Notes: generated by a model from the sequence alone, not told the origin. A stretch of DNA of 64,000 bases from Firmicutes bacterium UBA2530 (GCA_002340985.1 DDNC01000021.1:13309-77308); one strand, 5' to 3'. Counted from the first letter of the stretch, positions 45,086 through 53,785 are shown. Numbers and translations are program-made.

Positions 45086-46396
45086 ATGTATAAGAATGAG
45101 TTGTTGGAAAGAGAAAGATTATCATTAAGCAAATATGCGGCTAAAAGTGATTCTATATTTTTATCCCAAAGAAATGTTCAGGAAAATGATAATAAATTTG
45201 AAGTTAGACTTCCTTATCAACGCGACAGGGATAGAATTGTTCATTCAAGAGCATTTAGACGGTTAATGCACAAAACACAAGTGTTCAATGCAAATGTGGG
45301 CGACCATTATAGAAATAGACTGACACATACACTAGAAGTAAGTCAAATCGCTAGATCAATAGGTAAGTTTCTTGGCTTGAATGATGAGCTAGTAGAGGCT
45401 ATAGCATTAGGTCATGATTTAGGACATACACCGTTTGGACATATTGGAGAGAGAACATTACATTTAATTGTAACTGGACAAACTCCAATAGGAACGGCTA
45501 ATATTGGTGGGTTTAAGCATAATTTTCAGACGTTACATTTAGTAGATAATCTTGAGAAAAGAACAAATGAATATAAAGGGTTAAATTTATCATTAGCTGT
45601 AAGGGAAGGTATGATTAAACATACTAGTATGAAAATCAGAGTGCGTGAAAAAGATAAAAATACTATAAGCAAACAAGATATTAAGTATTCAACGATTGAT
45701 TTATCTAATATAAATATTCTATCTCCATCATTTACGCTTGAAGGTCAAGTTGTTGCTATAGTCGATGAGATAGCGCAATGCACACATGATTTAGAAGATG
45801 GAATAAGGGCTGGTATCATAAAAATTGATGATATTAAAAAGAATGGCTTAATATCCGAAATGTGTATTCAAATGAAGATGGAATTAAGCAGTAATATTGA
45901 GCCGGTTGACATAAGGAATTCATTAATTAAATATATGGTTGGATTTTTAATTAATGATGTATGTGAAACGTCAAATAATTCGTTAGCTTATATAAAGGAA
46001 GTGCCTGGCTTTAATAATAAGGATGATGTGTATAAAGAGAAGTTTATTAAGTTTTCTAAAGAAGTATCTAAATTACATGAAGAGTTATCAACATTGATTA
46101 CAAGATTAGTAATTGCATCTCAAAAAGTATCTCAAGCAGATTCTAAAGCGGAGTATCTCATTACTAGGATGTTTCAGGCTTATTATATTAGACCGCAGCA
46201 ATTACCAGACTACATCCTGCAGAGATACTTTGAAAAAAATGGATTTGAATTTGATAGATTGTATATTGAGGACAATATTAAATCATTACAAAATGATTCT
46301 GACTTCATAAGGCTAATAAGTGATCATATTGCTAGTATGACAGATCAATATGCTGCTAGAGAATATATAAAACTATATGAGCCAGAATATTATTAA
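45086..46396 (+). CDS. dGTPase-like HD-domain triphosphohydrolase
   Basis: About 436 residues; GGAGG at 45075 supports ATG 45086 (ATG 45083 is adjacent). HD-domain metal ligands are His81 in NRLTHTLEVSQIAR, His110-Asp111 in ALGHDLGHTPFGHIGE and a later Asp in DEIAQCTHDLED. SRAFRRLMHKTQVF is characteristic of dGTP triphosphohydrolases, which release triphosphate from dGTP. dGTPases are known to defend against phages by draining dNTP pools. Fifth gene of the cluster, 31 bases after the QueC-like gene. Confidence 0.9.
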   Translation: MYKNELLERERLSLSKYAAKSDSIFLSQRNVQENDNKFEVRLPYQRDRDRIVHSRAFRRLMHKTQVFNANVGDHYRNRLTHTLEVSQIARSIGKFLGLNDELVEAIALGHDLGHTPFGHIGERTLHLIVTGQTPIGTANIGGFKHNFQTLHLVDNLEKRTNEYKGLNLSLAVREGMIKHTSMKIRVREKDKNTISKQDIKYSTIDLSNINILSPSFTLEGQVVAIVDEIAQCTHDLEDGIRAGIIKIDDIKKNGLISEMCIQMKMELSSNIEPVDIRNSLIKYMVGFLINDVCETSNNSLAYIKEVPGFNNKDDVYKEKFIKFSKEVSKLHEELSTLITRLVIASQKVSQADSKAEYLITRMFQAYYIRPQQLPDYILQRYFEKNGFEFDRLYIEDNIKSLQNDSDFIRLISDHIASMTDQYAAREYIKLYEPEYY

Positions 46397-46682
46397 ATGC
46401 ACTATCTTTATGAAGTCTTTCTTATAAAAGTTATCAGGAAGCTCAGTATCTTGCCTGGGTATTGAGTATGATGTGGCAACAGTGATACATAAGTAAATTA
46501 AGCAGTTAGACTCTATTCAAGGTTACTTCTACCGAAGCAATTAGGTCTATAGTTGAAAAAGTCACGTTATTATGCAGAAAAAATAATCAGATAATAGATA
46601 ATAATGCAGGACTTTTAAGCTATGAACCTAGTGATGATATACGCTTAATCAAAATATCTAATATAAAGAGGGTGAATTTTAA
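46397..46682. other. Gap with possible decayed coding sequence
   Basis: No intact gene. One frame from about 46520 to 46683 reads open as LFKVTSTEAIRSIVEKVT and onward into the next ribosome site, and another stretch gives YQEAQYLAWVLSMMWQQ. These look protein-like but match nothing recognised, so they may be remnants of a lost gene between the dGTPase and SIR2 genes. Confidence 0.25.
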
Positions 46683-48242
46683 ATGACAATCGAGGACGTA
46701 ATCAATAGATTTAGTACAACACCATTTTTGTTTATGGGATCTGGAATGACACGAAGATATTTAAACCTGCCGGATTGGAAGAGTTTATTGGAGCATTTTG
46801 CAAAAATAATTGAGGATGATAGGTTTATTTTTAGTGCTTATGAGAATAAAGCAAAGACTTTAGAATGCAAAGCCGGTATTATGCCAAAAATAGCAGAGTT
46901 GATTCAACGAGATTTTGATGAAAAATGGTTTGTGGATGCCAATATTAGAACTGTTGATGAGAAAATATTGGAGGAGATAAAGAATGATGGATTATCACCG
47001 TTTAAAGCTGAAGTTGCGGCATATATAAAACGTAATTCAATCCTTAATAATGAATATAAGCTTGAAATTGAGAAGCTTATGCAAATTTCAGAAAAGAGCA
47101 TATCGGGAGTAATAACTACAAATTATGATTCTTTTTTAGAAGAACACTTTGCTGGATTTACTAAATATGTTGGACAGATTCAACTTATATTTTCTTCTAT
47201 TCAGGGTATTGCTGAAATTTATAAGATACATGGGTCTATTGAGGAGCCGAATAGTATTGTAATAAATGAATCTGATTATGTAAAATTTGATTACAATAGT
47301 GCTTATCTTGCTGCAAAATTGATGACTATTTTTATGGAGTATCCGATTATTTTTATTGGGTACTCAATAAGTGATACAAACGTACAAAATATTATCAGAT
47401 CTATTGTAAATTGCCTGGATGAAGGACAAGTTAAGATGCTAGAAGATAGGTTTGTATTCGTTGAATATAAAAAAGATATGATTGGCACAGAAGTTAGCCC
47501 TTATACAATCATGATTGATAGCAAGCCATTAGGAATGAGAAAAATAATGCTTGGAGATTTTATGCCTCTGTATCGTGCTATGGAAAATAAGAAGGCAAAA
47601 CTTCCGGTAAAAATATTGAGACGTTTTAAGCAGGAGTTATATGATTATACGATTACTAATATTCCAACCGCCGGTTTGAGAGTTGCAGCTTTAGATGACA
47701 ACAGGGTATCAGATGAAGAGTTGGTCTTGGCCATAGGAAAAATATCTGATTTAGGCCTTAAAGGTTTAAGCGGGATTGATAGTAATGAATGGTATCGCAA
47801 TATTATAATAGATGATTTAGACTTCTCTGCAGATGAGCTGCTTGAGTATGCATATCCAAAGGTTTTAAAACAAAACTCGGGCAGGCTCCCGGTTAATAAA
47901 TATTTAGTGGAAGCAACTAAAGAATTTCCAGAATGTAAAGAATTAGCGAGAAAACAAGATTTTGATACTATAATTTCTGCAACAATTAAAAGAAGCAGGA
48001 ATTGTTTAGGCAACTATGCATCAGTAAAACAGATTTGGAATCAGGAGAAGGGATCGTTAGAAAGAGCTACTAGGCTAATTTCACATTTAGAAGAAAACCA
48101 AATTAATGTTGAGGAACTTGAAGCAATATTAAAAGAACTATTTGAAGAAGATGTAAATATATTGCAGAATGTAAACTCGCAGGTGAGGACTCATGTTAGA
48201 AGGCTAATTATGATATATGATTACCTAAAATGGGGAAAGTAA
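46683..48242 (+). CDS. SIR2-domain protein, probable defence NADase
   Basis: 519 residues. The N-terminal SIR2-like domain shows FLFMGSGMTRRYL (about 15-28), ITTNYDSFLEEHF with the catalytic asparagine, YKIHGSIEEP with the catalytic histidine and FIGYSISDTNVQNI. The remaining 250 residues have no recognised domain and are helical in composition. SIR2 proteins of this architecture deplete NAD during phage infection in Thoeris, DSR and related systems; here that is inferred. It follows the nucleotide-enzyme cluster on the same strand after a 286-base gap. Confidence 0.85.
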   Translation: MTIEDVINRFSTTPFLFMGSGMTRRYLNLPDWKSLLEHFAKIIEDDRFIFSAYENKAKTLECKAGIMPKIAELIQRDFDEKWFVDANIRTVDEKILEEIKNDGLSPFKAEVAAYIKRNSILNNEYKLEIEKLMQISEKSISGVITTNYDSFLEEHFAGFTKYVGQIQLIFSSIQGIAEIYKIHGSIEEPNSIVINESDYVKFDYNSAYLAAKLMTIFMEYPIIFIGYSISDTNVQNIIRSIVNCLDEGQVKMLEDRFVFVEYKKDMIGTEVSPYTIMIDSKPLGMRKIMLGDFMPLYRAMENKKAKLPVKILRRFKQELYDYTITNIPTAGLRVAALDDNRVSDEELVLAIGKISDLGLKGLSGIDSNEWYRNIIIDDLDFSADELLEYAYPKVLKQNSGRLPVNKYLVEATKEFPECKELARKQDFDTIISATIKRSRNCLGNYASVKQIWNQEKGSLERATRLISHLEENQINVEELEAILKELFEEDVNILQNVNSQVRTHVRRLIMIYDYLKWGK

Positions 48243-48421
48243 AAGAGCTTCCTGACTCAAGCATTTGTAAACAAACACCGTACAGGAAACCCATTTTAAA
48301 CTTAACGTACCTAACAGATACAGCACCTATAAATAGGCACCTTTCTGTTTAGCACAATATTAATTTATGCTTCTACGAATTTATTATACAAGAATGTTCA
48401 TAATTTGTAAACAGGAAAATA

Positions 48422-48705
48422 TTAGTCAATAGAAAAATTTGCAATTTCCGCAACAAAATCATTAAGGTTGTAACCATATTCGGCAGCCATGTAGCATATT
48501 TGCCTACTTGCTCCAAAACATGTGCATCGCTGGCTCCTATAGGCATTAGTTGGAGTTCTGTGCGGTACTCGAAGGCCATCTTATTTGCAGCTTTGGACGT
48601 GCTCCCATTTAGCACCTCTATGCCTGTCAAACCCTTTACTGATTTCAGATTTTCCTCAAGGCCTATATTGTTATTTCTGAATGGGTGGCATGTAAACTAT
48701 GATGA
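48422..48705 (-). pseudogene. C-terminal fragment of a PHP-family phosphoesterase gene
   Basis: On the minus strand, TCHPFRNNNIGLEENLK, TGIEVLNGSTSKAANKMAF and LMPIGASDAHVLEQVGKYAT follow the order of PHP-domain phosphoesterases, including HPFR and the GSDAH metal site. After KYAT a frameshift leads to GYNLNDFVAEIANFSID and a stop. A stop codon lies just upstream of TCHPFR, and the N-terminal half is gone. It is a dead gene fragment. Confidence 0.65.
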
Positions 48706-49050
48706 GAAGAATAATCACTTCTGCCGGCTGGAGGATGTTTATTTCCATGAGGATGGTGAGGAAGTGGAGGTGCTGGACAGCTCCTTCAAAGGTCAGATCA
48801 TGGAATATGTACTTCTTACTTCCGATGGAACCATCATACGAACCGTGAGTCTTTATAAAAGTCATGAGGCTACGGATAAGTGGATAAAAATTATTCAAGC
48901 AGAAAGTCTATTATGCTTTAGAGGCTGCAACTCTCGCTCTTGAGTTTTCTGATCTACAATTGTGGCCGATACATAATAATAGACTTTTTCATTTGCTTTG
49001 TAAGAGTTCTAACTAAATAGAGGTACCCTGCTATCAGAATCTCGACGTTA
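48706..49050. other. Stretch with unassigned, possibly decayed coding sequence
   Basis: On the plus strand 48690-48943 reads open and protein-like (for example YDEKNNHFCRLEDVYFHEDG), but the frame begins inside the PHP fragment on the other strand and has no ribosome site. It is probably a remnant. Nothing is seen from 48944 to 49050. Confidence 0.25.
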
Positions 49051-49196
49051 TAATTGAAAAAAAATTTGCAAAAACTTATTTTGTTGAAATTTCAATCCAA
49101 ATTCATGTTTTTATCCCTTTATGCGTCGGCGAAAGGTCATCCTGGATGAATACACGGTCATTTCAGCAAGGATTTTCCCTATATTCTATTTACAAC
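49051..49196. repeat. Direct repeat copy A flanking the LytTR gene
   Basis: About 145 bases repeated at 49895-50040 in the same orientation. The right half is almost identical (from GGCGAAAGGTCATCC to TTCTATTTACAAC); the left half is diverged. It contains two LytTR-like sites 21 bases apart. Confidence 0.85.
49132..49187 (+). promoter_or_regulatory. LytTR-type operator and possible promoter, copy A
   Basis: AAAGGTCAT (49132-49140) and CACGGTCAT (49153-49161) are direct repeats 21 bases apart, as for LytTR regulators. TATTCT at 49182-49187 lies 20 bases after the second site, a plausible activated -10 element. It points rightward, into the antisense strand of the LytTR gene. Confidence 0.5.
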
Positions 49197-49198
49197 CG

Positions 49199-49879
49199 TT
49201 ATAAATTAAAAACAATTTTAAGAAATTTATTATTCATTTTTTTAAATAAGTTTTTAGAAACTGAAATTTTTCTGCCGCATTTGGTTGTAAAGGTATGTGT
49301 TGAGCGGTCAGAACATTTAATATTGTACAAATTTATTACGCAGCCCTTTGGCATGTGGATAAAGTATTCTTCGGGAAGTTTTTTCTTAATTGAGAGCAGG
49401 CTCTCATTAAGTATCTTGCAGCTTCCGTCGCTTAAGCATACTACTGTCTTTTTGTTTTCTCTAAAAAAGTACTCTATATTTTCATGGTCAACATTTAACG
49501 CTGTTTTCTTGGTTACTATAGTAAATTTTCCCTTTGGGCAGCCGGACGAGATAGTGTCTCCCATTAAGATTTCGAGGGCATCATCTATGATTTCCTTACT
49601 CAGTGGATATTTTACATCTTTTACTGCCAATGTTCGTTGATTTTTCAGATGAAAAAAATACCTTTCCACAACAATTTTTGCCTCATCGTTCATACATATT
49701 ATCATTATATTATACGGAATATATGGATTTAGGATGTATTTAAGTGCAGAAGAGTAATCCTTTATCTGACTGATTTCCGACTTAATTCCCAGCTCATCAA
49801 TATACCCGGATATCATTTTTATCGCCTCTCTGCGTTTTTTTGCTCCAGTTAAATAAATACCTATTTTTAATGTCACCAT
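49199..49879 (-). CDS. LytTR-domain transcriptional regulator
   Basis: 226 residues on the minus strand. The last hundred residues form a LytTR DNA-binding domain: KTALNVDHENIEYFF, KTVVCLSDGSCKI, LPEEYFIHMPKGCVINL and CGRKISVSKNLFKKM. The N-terminal 120 residues resemble a receiver-like fold in pattern, but the usual DD, D and K phosphorylation residues are not clear. It may respond to something other than a histidine kinase; none is encoded nearby. Copies of a direct repeat with LytTR-like sites flank it. It is divergent from the symporter gene at 50451, a likely target. Confidence 0.85.
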   Translation of the reverse strand: MVTLKIGIYLTGAKKRREAIKMISGYIDELGIKSEISQIKDYSSALKYILNPYIPYNIMIICMNDEAKIVVERYFFHLKNQRTLAVKDVKYPLSKEIIDDALEILMGDTISSGCPKGKFTIVTKKTALNVDHENIEYFFRENKKTVVCLSDGSCKILNESLLSIKKKLPEEYFIHMPKGCVINLYNIKCSDRSTHTFTTKCGRKISVSKNLFKKMNNKFLKIVFNL

Positions 49880-49894
49880 AACATATCCACCCTA

Positions 49895-50040
49895 CAATTG
49901 AAAAAAATTTGATAAAAACATATTTTGTTGAAATTTGAACTGAAACTTACGTTTTAATCCTCTTTTGCGCCGGCGAAAGGTCATCCTGGATGAATACACG
50001 GTCATTTCAGCAAGGATTTTTCCCATATTCTATTTACAAC
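49895..50040. repeat. Direct repeat copy B flanking the LytTR gene
   Basis: Second copy of the 145-base repeat, between the LytTR gene and the symporter. The operators and the TTCTATTTACAAC end are conserved with copy A, while the AT-rich left part has drifted, which implies selection on the operator half. Confidence 0.85.
49976..50031 (+). promoter_or_regulatory. LytTR-type operator and possible promoter, copy B
   Basis: AAAGGTCAT (49976-49984) and CACGGTCAT (49997-50005), 21 bases apart, are followed after 20 bases by TATTCT (50026-50031). Transcription would run toward the symporter gene with a leader of roughly 400 bases. Confidence 0.5.
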
Positions 50041-50450
50041 AATAATATACTATGCAGCAGTACAAGCTTTGTTACATCCTTATATATACTATGTAGCAGA
50101 AATTACGAAATTTGTTGGTTGCACAGGTAATAAATTTATATTCTCACGTACTTATGCTTGTTTTCGTGTATTTAATGAAATATTATAAGGGCTTAAATTA
50201 CGTGGCAAACGTTAAATTTTCTAATGCGTATATAAAACTAATATGATATAATACCCCAGAAAGTCAGATTGGAGAAACTGTAGAACCACGAGGCTAATAA
50301 AATGGGTATTGCTCATGAATGTGAAGAGTAAAGAACATGAGAACAGGTAGTTAAATATGAAGATGCTAAAGGAAAAGAATTAAAATTAGATAGTATATAA
50401 ATATAGCTGATTATAATATAAAATGCATCATACGCATGCAGGGAGAGTAT
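50041..50450. other. Long leader or gap before the symporter gene
   Basis: ATACTATGCAGCAG (50047) and ATACTATGTAGCAG (50087) are near-identical direct repeats about 40 bases apart. A TATAAT-like box occurs near 50244-50249. From 50260 to 50400 the sequence is purine-rich and could fold, but it matches no riboswitch that can be recognised by eye. No gene is seen. Confidence 0.35.
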
Positions 50451-51839
50451 ATGAAAATTCTTACATTGCCCCATTTAATAGGGGCGTTTACGACACTGAT
50501 TATAATAATGTTCATCGGTCTGTATTCAGGAAAAAAAGTAAAAAGCACTTCTGATTTTTTATCGGGAGGGCATAGTGCCGGTTCTATGTTGGTAGCCGGT
50601 ACGATAATCGGAACCTTGGTCGGAGGGTCGTCAACCATAGGTACAGCTCAGCTCGCATATACATTTGGGTTATCTGCATGGTGGTTTACCATAGGAGCAG
50701 GATTGGGATGTCTGATTCTTGGACTGCTTTTTACAAAACCTATGAGAAGAAGCGGCTGCAATACGATTCAGCAGATGATAACATTGGAGTATGGACCGAA
50801 ATCAGGTATTATTACATCCGTATTGGCTTCATTTGGAATATTATTAAATATTGTGGCACAAATACTGGCAGCAAATGCCTTATTAACCTCTATGTTTGGA
50901 TTAAGCAATATTGAGGGTGCGGTAGTCAGCATTGTAATAATGAGCTGCTACGTAATTTTCGGAGGTGTGCTGAGTACAGGAATTTTAGGATCAATAAAGC
51001 TTATTCTCATATATATTTCTGTATTTTTTTGCTCGGTTGCGGCGCTTAAATTAGTAGGAGGATTTAATGAATTTTATAGTTCACTTGAACACAGTCAATA
51101 CTTCAATATATTTTCCAGGGGAATCGGAGTTGATGCAGGAGCGGGATTTTCGGTAATATTGGGCGTACTGTCCACACAAACATACGTGCAGGCGATATTG
51201 TCCGGCAAAAGTGATGAAGCAGCCAGAAAAGGCGCATTAGTCAGTTCTTTTTTGATACCTCCCATCGGTATTGGCGGTATATTAATAGGAATGTATATGA
51301 AGATTAATTTTCCTTCAATAGAATCAAGCCAGGCATTTCCTTTATTTATAATAAATAATGTGCCTCCGTTGCTTGGGGGAGTTATATTGGCAACATTGCT
51401 GCTGGCATTGGTAGGAACCGGTTCCGGTATGGCGCTTGGGTTTGGCACTATTATTACTAATGATATATATAAGAAGTATATTAATAAAAATGCAAGCGAT
51501 AAGGAAGAATTGATTGTAACAAGATCAGTAATACTTATATCATTAATAGTATCGGCAATATTGACGCTGGGAAATAATAAATCCACAATATTATCATGGG
51601 GATTTATGTCCATGGGACTGAGGGCAACGGTATTGCTTGTTCCTATGATTGGTGCTTTGTTCTTTAAAGGAAGGATAGAAAAATCTTTTTCTGTTTTATC
51701 GAGCTTTTTAGGATTTATTTCATTTTTATTCTGGGAGTTATTTGTAAACAATTATGTTGATTCATTGGTTATCGGCATTATATTCAGCACCGTCACCGCT
51801 GCCATTGGAATGTTATATAATAAAAAACGTATATATTGA
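50451..51839 (+). CDS. Sodium:solute symporter family transporter
   Basis: 462 residues from ATG 50451 (GGGAGAG upstream; the frame opening at 50436 is less likely). About 13 predicted membrane helices in the SSS order. FLSGGHSAGSMLVAGTIIGTLVGGSSTIG is the family N-terminal region, with the sodium-site helix following. The last third has GTGSGMALGFGTIITNDIYKKYI. The substrate is not predictable; amino acids, carboxylates or sugars are possible. It is divergent from the LytTR regulator, with an operator-like repeat between them. Confidence 0.87.
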   Translation: MKILTLPHLIGAFTTLIIIMFIGLYSGKKVKSTSDFLSGGHSAGSMLVAGTIIGTLVGGSSTIGTAQLAYTFGLSAWWFTIGAGLGCLILGLLFTKPMRRSGCNTIQQMITLEYGPKSGIITSVLASFGILLNIVAQILAANALLTSMFGLSNIEGAVVSIVIMSCYVIFGGVLSTGILGSIKLILIYISVFFCSVAALKLVGGFNEFYSSLEHSQYFNIFSRGIGVDAGAGFSVILGVLSTQTYVQAILSGKSDEAARKGALVSSFLIPPIGIGGILIGMYMKINFPSIESSQAFPLFIINNVPPLLGGVILATLLLALVGTGSGMALGFGTIITNDIYKKYINKNASDKEELIVTRSVILISLIVSAILTLGNNKSTILSWGFMSMGLRATVLLVPMIGALFFKGRIEKSFSVLSSFLGFISFLFWELFVNNYVDSLVIGIIFSTVTAAIGMLYNKKRIY

Positions 51840-51868
51840 TGATAAAACAAGAAAATTTGTCGAAACTT

Positions 51869-51914
51869 AGTCAACATAGCCCGTAATTTTTTTACGGATT
51901 ATGTTGACTTTTTA
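51869..51914 (+). terminator. Rho-independent terminator of the symporter gene
   Basis: AGTCAACATA (51869-51878) pairs with TATGTTGACT (51900-51909) and CCGTAA with TTACGG inside it, forming a long interrupted stem, followed by TTTTTATG. Its 3' arm contains the -35 box of the next promoter. Confidence 0.8.
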
Positions 51915-51933
51915 TGTGTAAACTATTTATAAT
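51904..51933 (+). promoter_or_regulatory. Predicted sigma-A promoter of the ATPase-TOPRIM pair
   Basis: TTGACT at 51904-51909 and TATAAT at 51928-51933, spacer 18. The first gene begins 22 bases later. The -35 box is embedded in the terminator stem of the symporter gene. Confidence 0.65.
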
Positions 51934-51954
51934 ACACTTAAAGAGGTGAAGATT

Positions 51955-53052
51955 ATGATTAAACTTTTTGAAGTTGCAGGATTTAAGAATTTTATGGATA
52001 AAATTACTTTGGATTTTTCTGATGTAAGGGATTATAGGTTTAACGCGGACTGTATTACAGATGGATTGATAAGTAAAATAATTGTTTATGGGAAAAATTC
52101 TACAGGTAAATCTAACTTTGGATTAGCAATTTTTGATATTGTCTCGCATTTGACAAATAAAAATGTCACCTCGGGTGTTTACGACTATTATCTTAATTCT
52201 GAAAGTCAAAAAAGCTTTGCTGAATTTCATTATGTTTTTAAATTTAAGAATCAAATAATTGATTATAATTACAAAAAGAATGACAAGCAGTTATTAATAT
52301 ATGAAAGACTACTGCTAAATGACAAAGTACTGTTTGAATATGATTTCAAAACAAAAAAAGGAAGTACAGAAGGCATCGATGAGATAGCTCCTTCGCTTAA
52401 TTGGGCGTTTAAAGATACAGACTCCATTTTAAAATATGTTATTAATAATACTATTCTTGATGATGAGCACCCTCTCAGGAAATTAATGTACTTTGTTTCA
52501 AATATGCTTTGGTTTAGGAGTTTGAATGAAAATAGATATATCGGATATAAAAATAAAAGTAGTGATTATTTTGATTTTATATTTGAGGGAGGAAATCTTC
52601 TTGAATTTGAAGACTTCTTACACGCTTCCGGTATTGATGAAGAATTGAAAGCAATTATGGATAGTGATGGAGTAAAGCGGTTATATTTTAACGGAAAGAC
52701 ACCATTACCATTTTTTAAGGTAGCTTCAAGTGGTACAAGAGCATTATATAACTTTTTTTATTGGATTAAAACTGCTACAGATGTTTCTATGATGTTCATT
52801 GATGAATTTGATGCCTTTTACCATTATGAGTTGTCAGAGAGCATAGTGGCTATGCTTGAAAAGATGCCAAGAACACAAATTATTCTTACTTCGCATAATA
52901 CGAATCTTTTATCGAATCGCATTATGCGACCGGATTGTTATTTTATACTTACAAAAAATAAGTTGACTTCTTTTGCGAATTCAACTAATCGTGAGCTTCG
53001 TGAAGGACACAATTTAGAAAAACTTTATATGAGCGGTGAATTTAATGAATGA
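51955..53052 (+). CDS. AAA/ABC-type ATPase of a two-gene defence-like module
   Basis: 365 residues from ATG 51955, with AAGAGGTGA upstream. Walker A is VYGKNSTGKS (about 44-53), the signature-like ASSGTRALYNFF lies near 260, Walker B is MFIDEFDAFYH and the switch histidine is in LTSHNTNLLSN. This is the SMC/OLD-like ATPase fold with a large inserted middle, as in RloA, AbiLi and AriA proteins. The TOPRIM gene overlaps its end by eight bases, so the two proteins are almost surely made and act together. Confidence 0.88.
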   Translation: MIKLFEVAGFKNFMDKITLDFSDVRDYRFNADCITDGLISKIIVYGKNSTGKSNFGLAIFDIVSHLTNKNVTSGVYDYYLNSESQKSFAEFHYVFKFKNQIIDYNYKKNDKQLLIYERLLLNDKVLFEYDFKTKKGSTEGIDEIAPSLNWAFKDTDSILKYVINNTILDDEHPLRKLMYFVSNMLWFRSLNENRYIGYKNKSSDYFDFIFEGGNLLEFEDFLHASGIDEELKAIMDSDGVKRLYFNGKTPLPFFKVASSGTRALYNFFYWIKTATDVSMMFIDEFDAFYHYELSESIVAMLEKMPRTQIILTSHNTNLLSNRIMRPDCYFILTKNKLTSFANSTNRELREGHNLEKLYMSGEFNE

Positions 53053-53785
53053 GGAAAAGGCCAAAATTCTTGTTATCGTTGAAGGCGCAAAAACAGATGT
53101 TAGATTGATGGAGCATTTGTTGAATGTATATGGAATTGATGAAAAGCATATGATTGTTTCCTATAATACAAATATATATTCTTTGTACAATGAAATGTTT
53201 AAAGAAGTTGACCCGGAAAATATTGATATTTTGCAACTTATGAAGGAGCATGAAAATGATCCGACAAAAAAAGAGATATTTGATGCGTATTATTCTGATA
53301 TTTTACTAATTTTTGATTTTGATCCTCATGACTCTCAATTTTCCATGGATAAGATATCAAAAATGATGAATTTCTTTGTGGAATCTTCTGATATGGGAAA
53401 ATTATATATAAACTATCCAATGGTTGAAGCGTTTTATCATATGAAAAGTATTCCGGATGAAGATTATGATTCGTATAGAGTATTAATGGACGAGCTTAAA
53501 AAAAAGACGTATAAAAAACGTGTTAATTATGAAAATAGGAATCATGATTATTCTAAATTTGCTGTAAATAAAACAGAGTGCGATATAGTAATACGTCAAA
53601 ATATATATAAATCATGGAAACTGTGCGGAGTTCAACGCTCATTTAGCTATATGGATACAGAGTTGCCGGATTCAAATGAAATCTTACAGAATCAATTGTT
53701 AAAAATGAAACTGGAAGATAGTTTATCTGTTCTATGTACATGTGTGTTTTATATTGTAGATTATAATACAAAACTTATACTATAA
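53045..53785 (+). CDS. TOPRIM-like nuclease partner (RloB/AbiLii/AriB-like)
   Basis: About 246 residues. The start motif LVIVEGAKTDVRLMEHL carries the TOPRIM glutamate, and ILLIFDFDPHDSQFS carries the DxD metal pair. The rest is not recognised except for a conserved-looking YPMVEAFYHMKS. The arrangement of ATPase then small TOPRIM protein is shared by the Rlo, AbiL and PARIS abortive-infection systems; which of these it is closest to cannot be said without a search. The start lies inside the ATPase gene. Confidence 0.8.
   Translation: MNEEKAKILVIVEGAKTDVRLMEHLLNVYGIDEKHMIVSYNTNIYSLYNEMFKEVDPENIDILQLMKEHENDPTKKEIFDAYYSDILLIFDFDPHDSQFSMDKISKMMNFFVESSDMGKLYINYPMVEAFYHMKSIPDEDYDSYRVLMDELKKKTYKKRVNYENRNHDYSKFAVNKTECDIVIRQNIYKSWKLCGVQRSFSYMDTELPDSNEILQNQLLKMKLEDSLSVLCTCVFYIVDYNTKLIL

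Noticed and set aside
48500..48943. Plus-strand frame of 147 codons
   Set aside because: Its first part is antisense to the PHP fragment and it has no ribosome site; the later half may be a remnant but is not a supported gene.
49892..50026. Minus-strand 44-codon frame in repeat copy B, a possible basic peptide
   Set aside because: Repeat copy A lacks the ATG and has an early stop, so the DNA operator and not a peptide is conserved.
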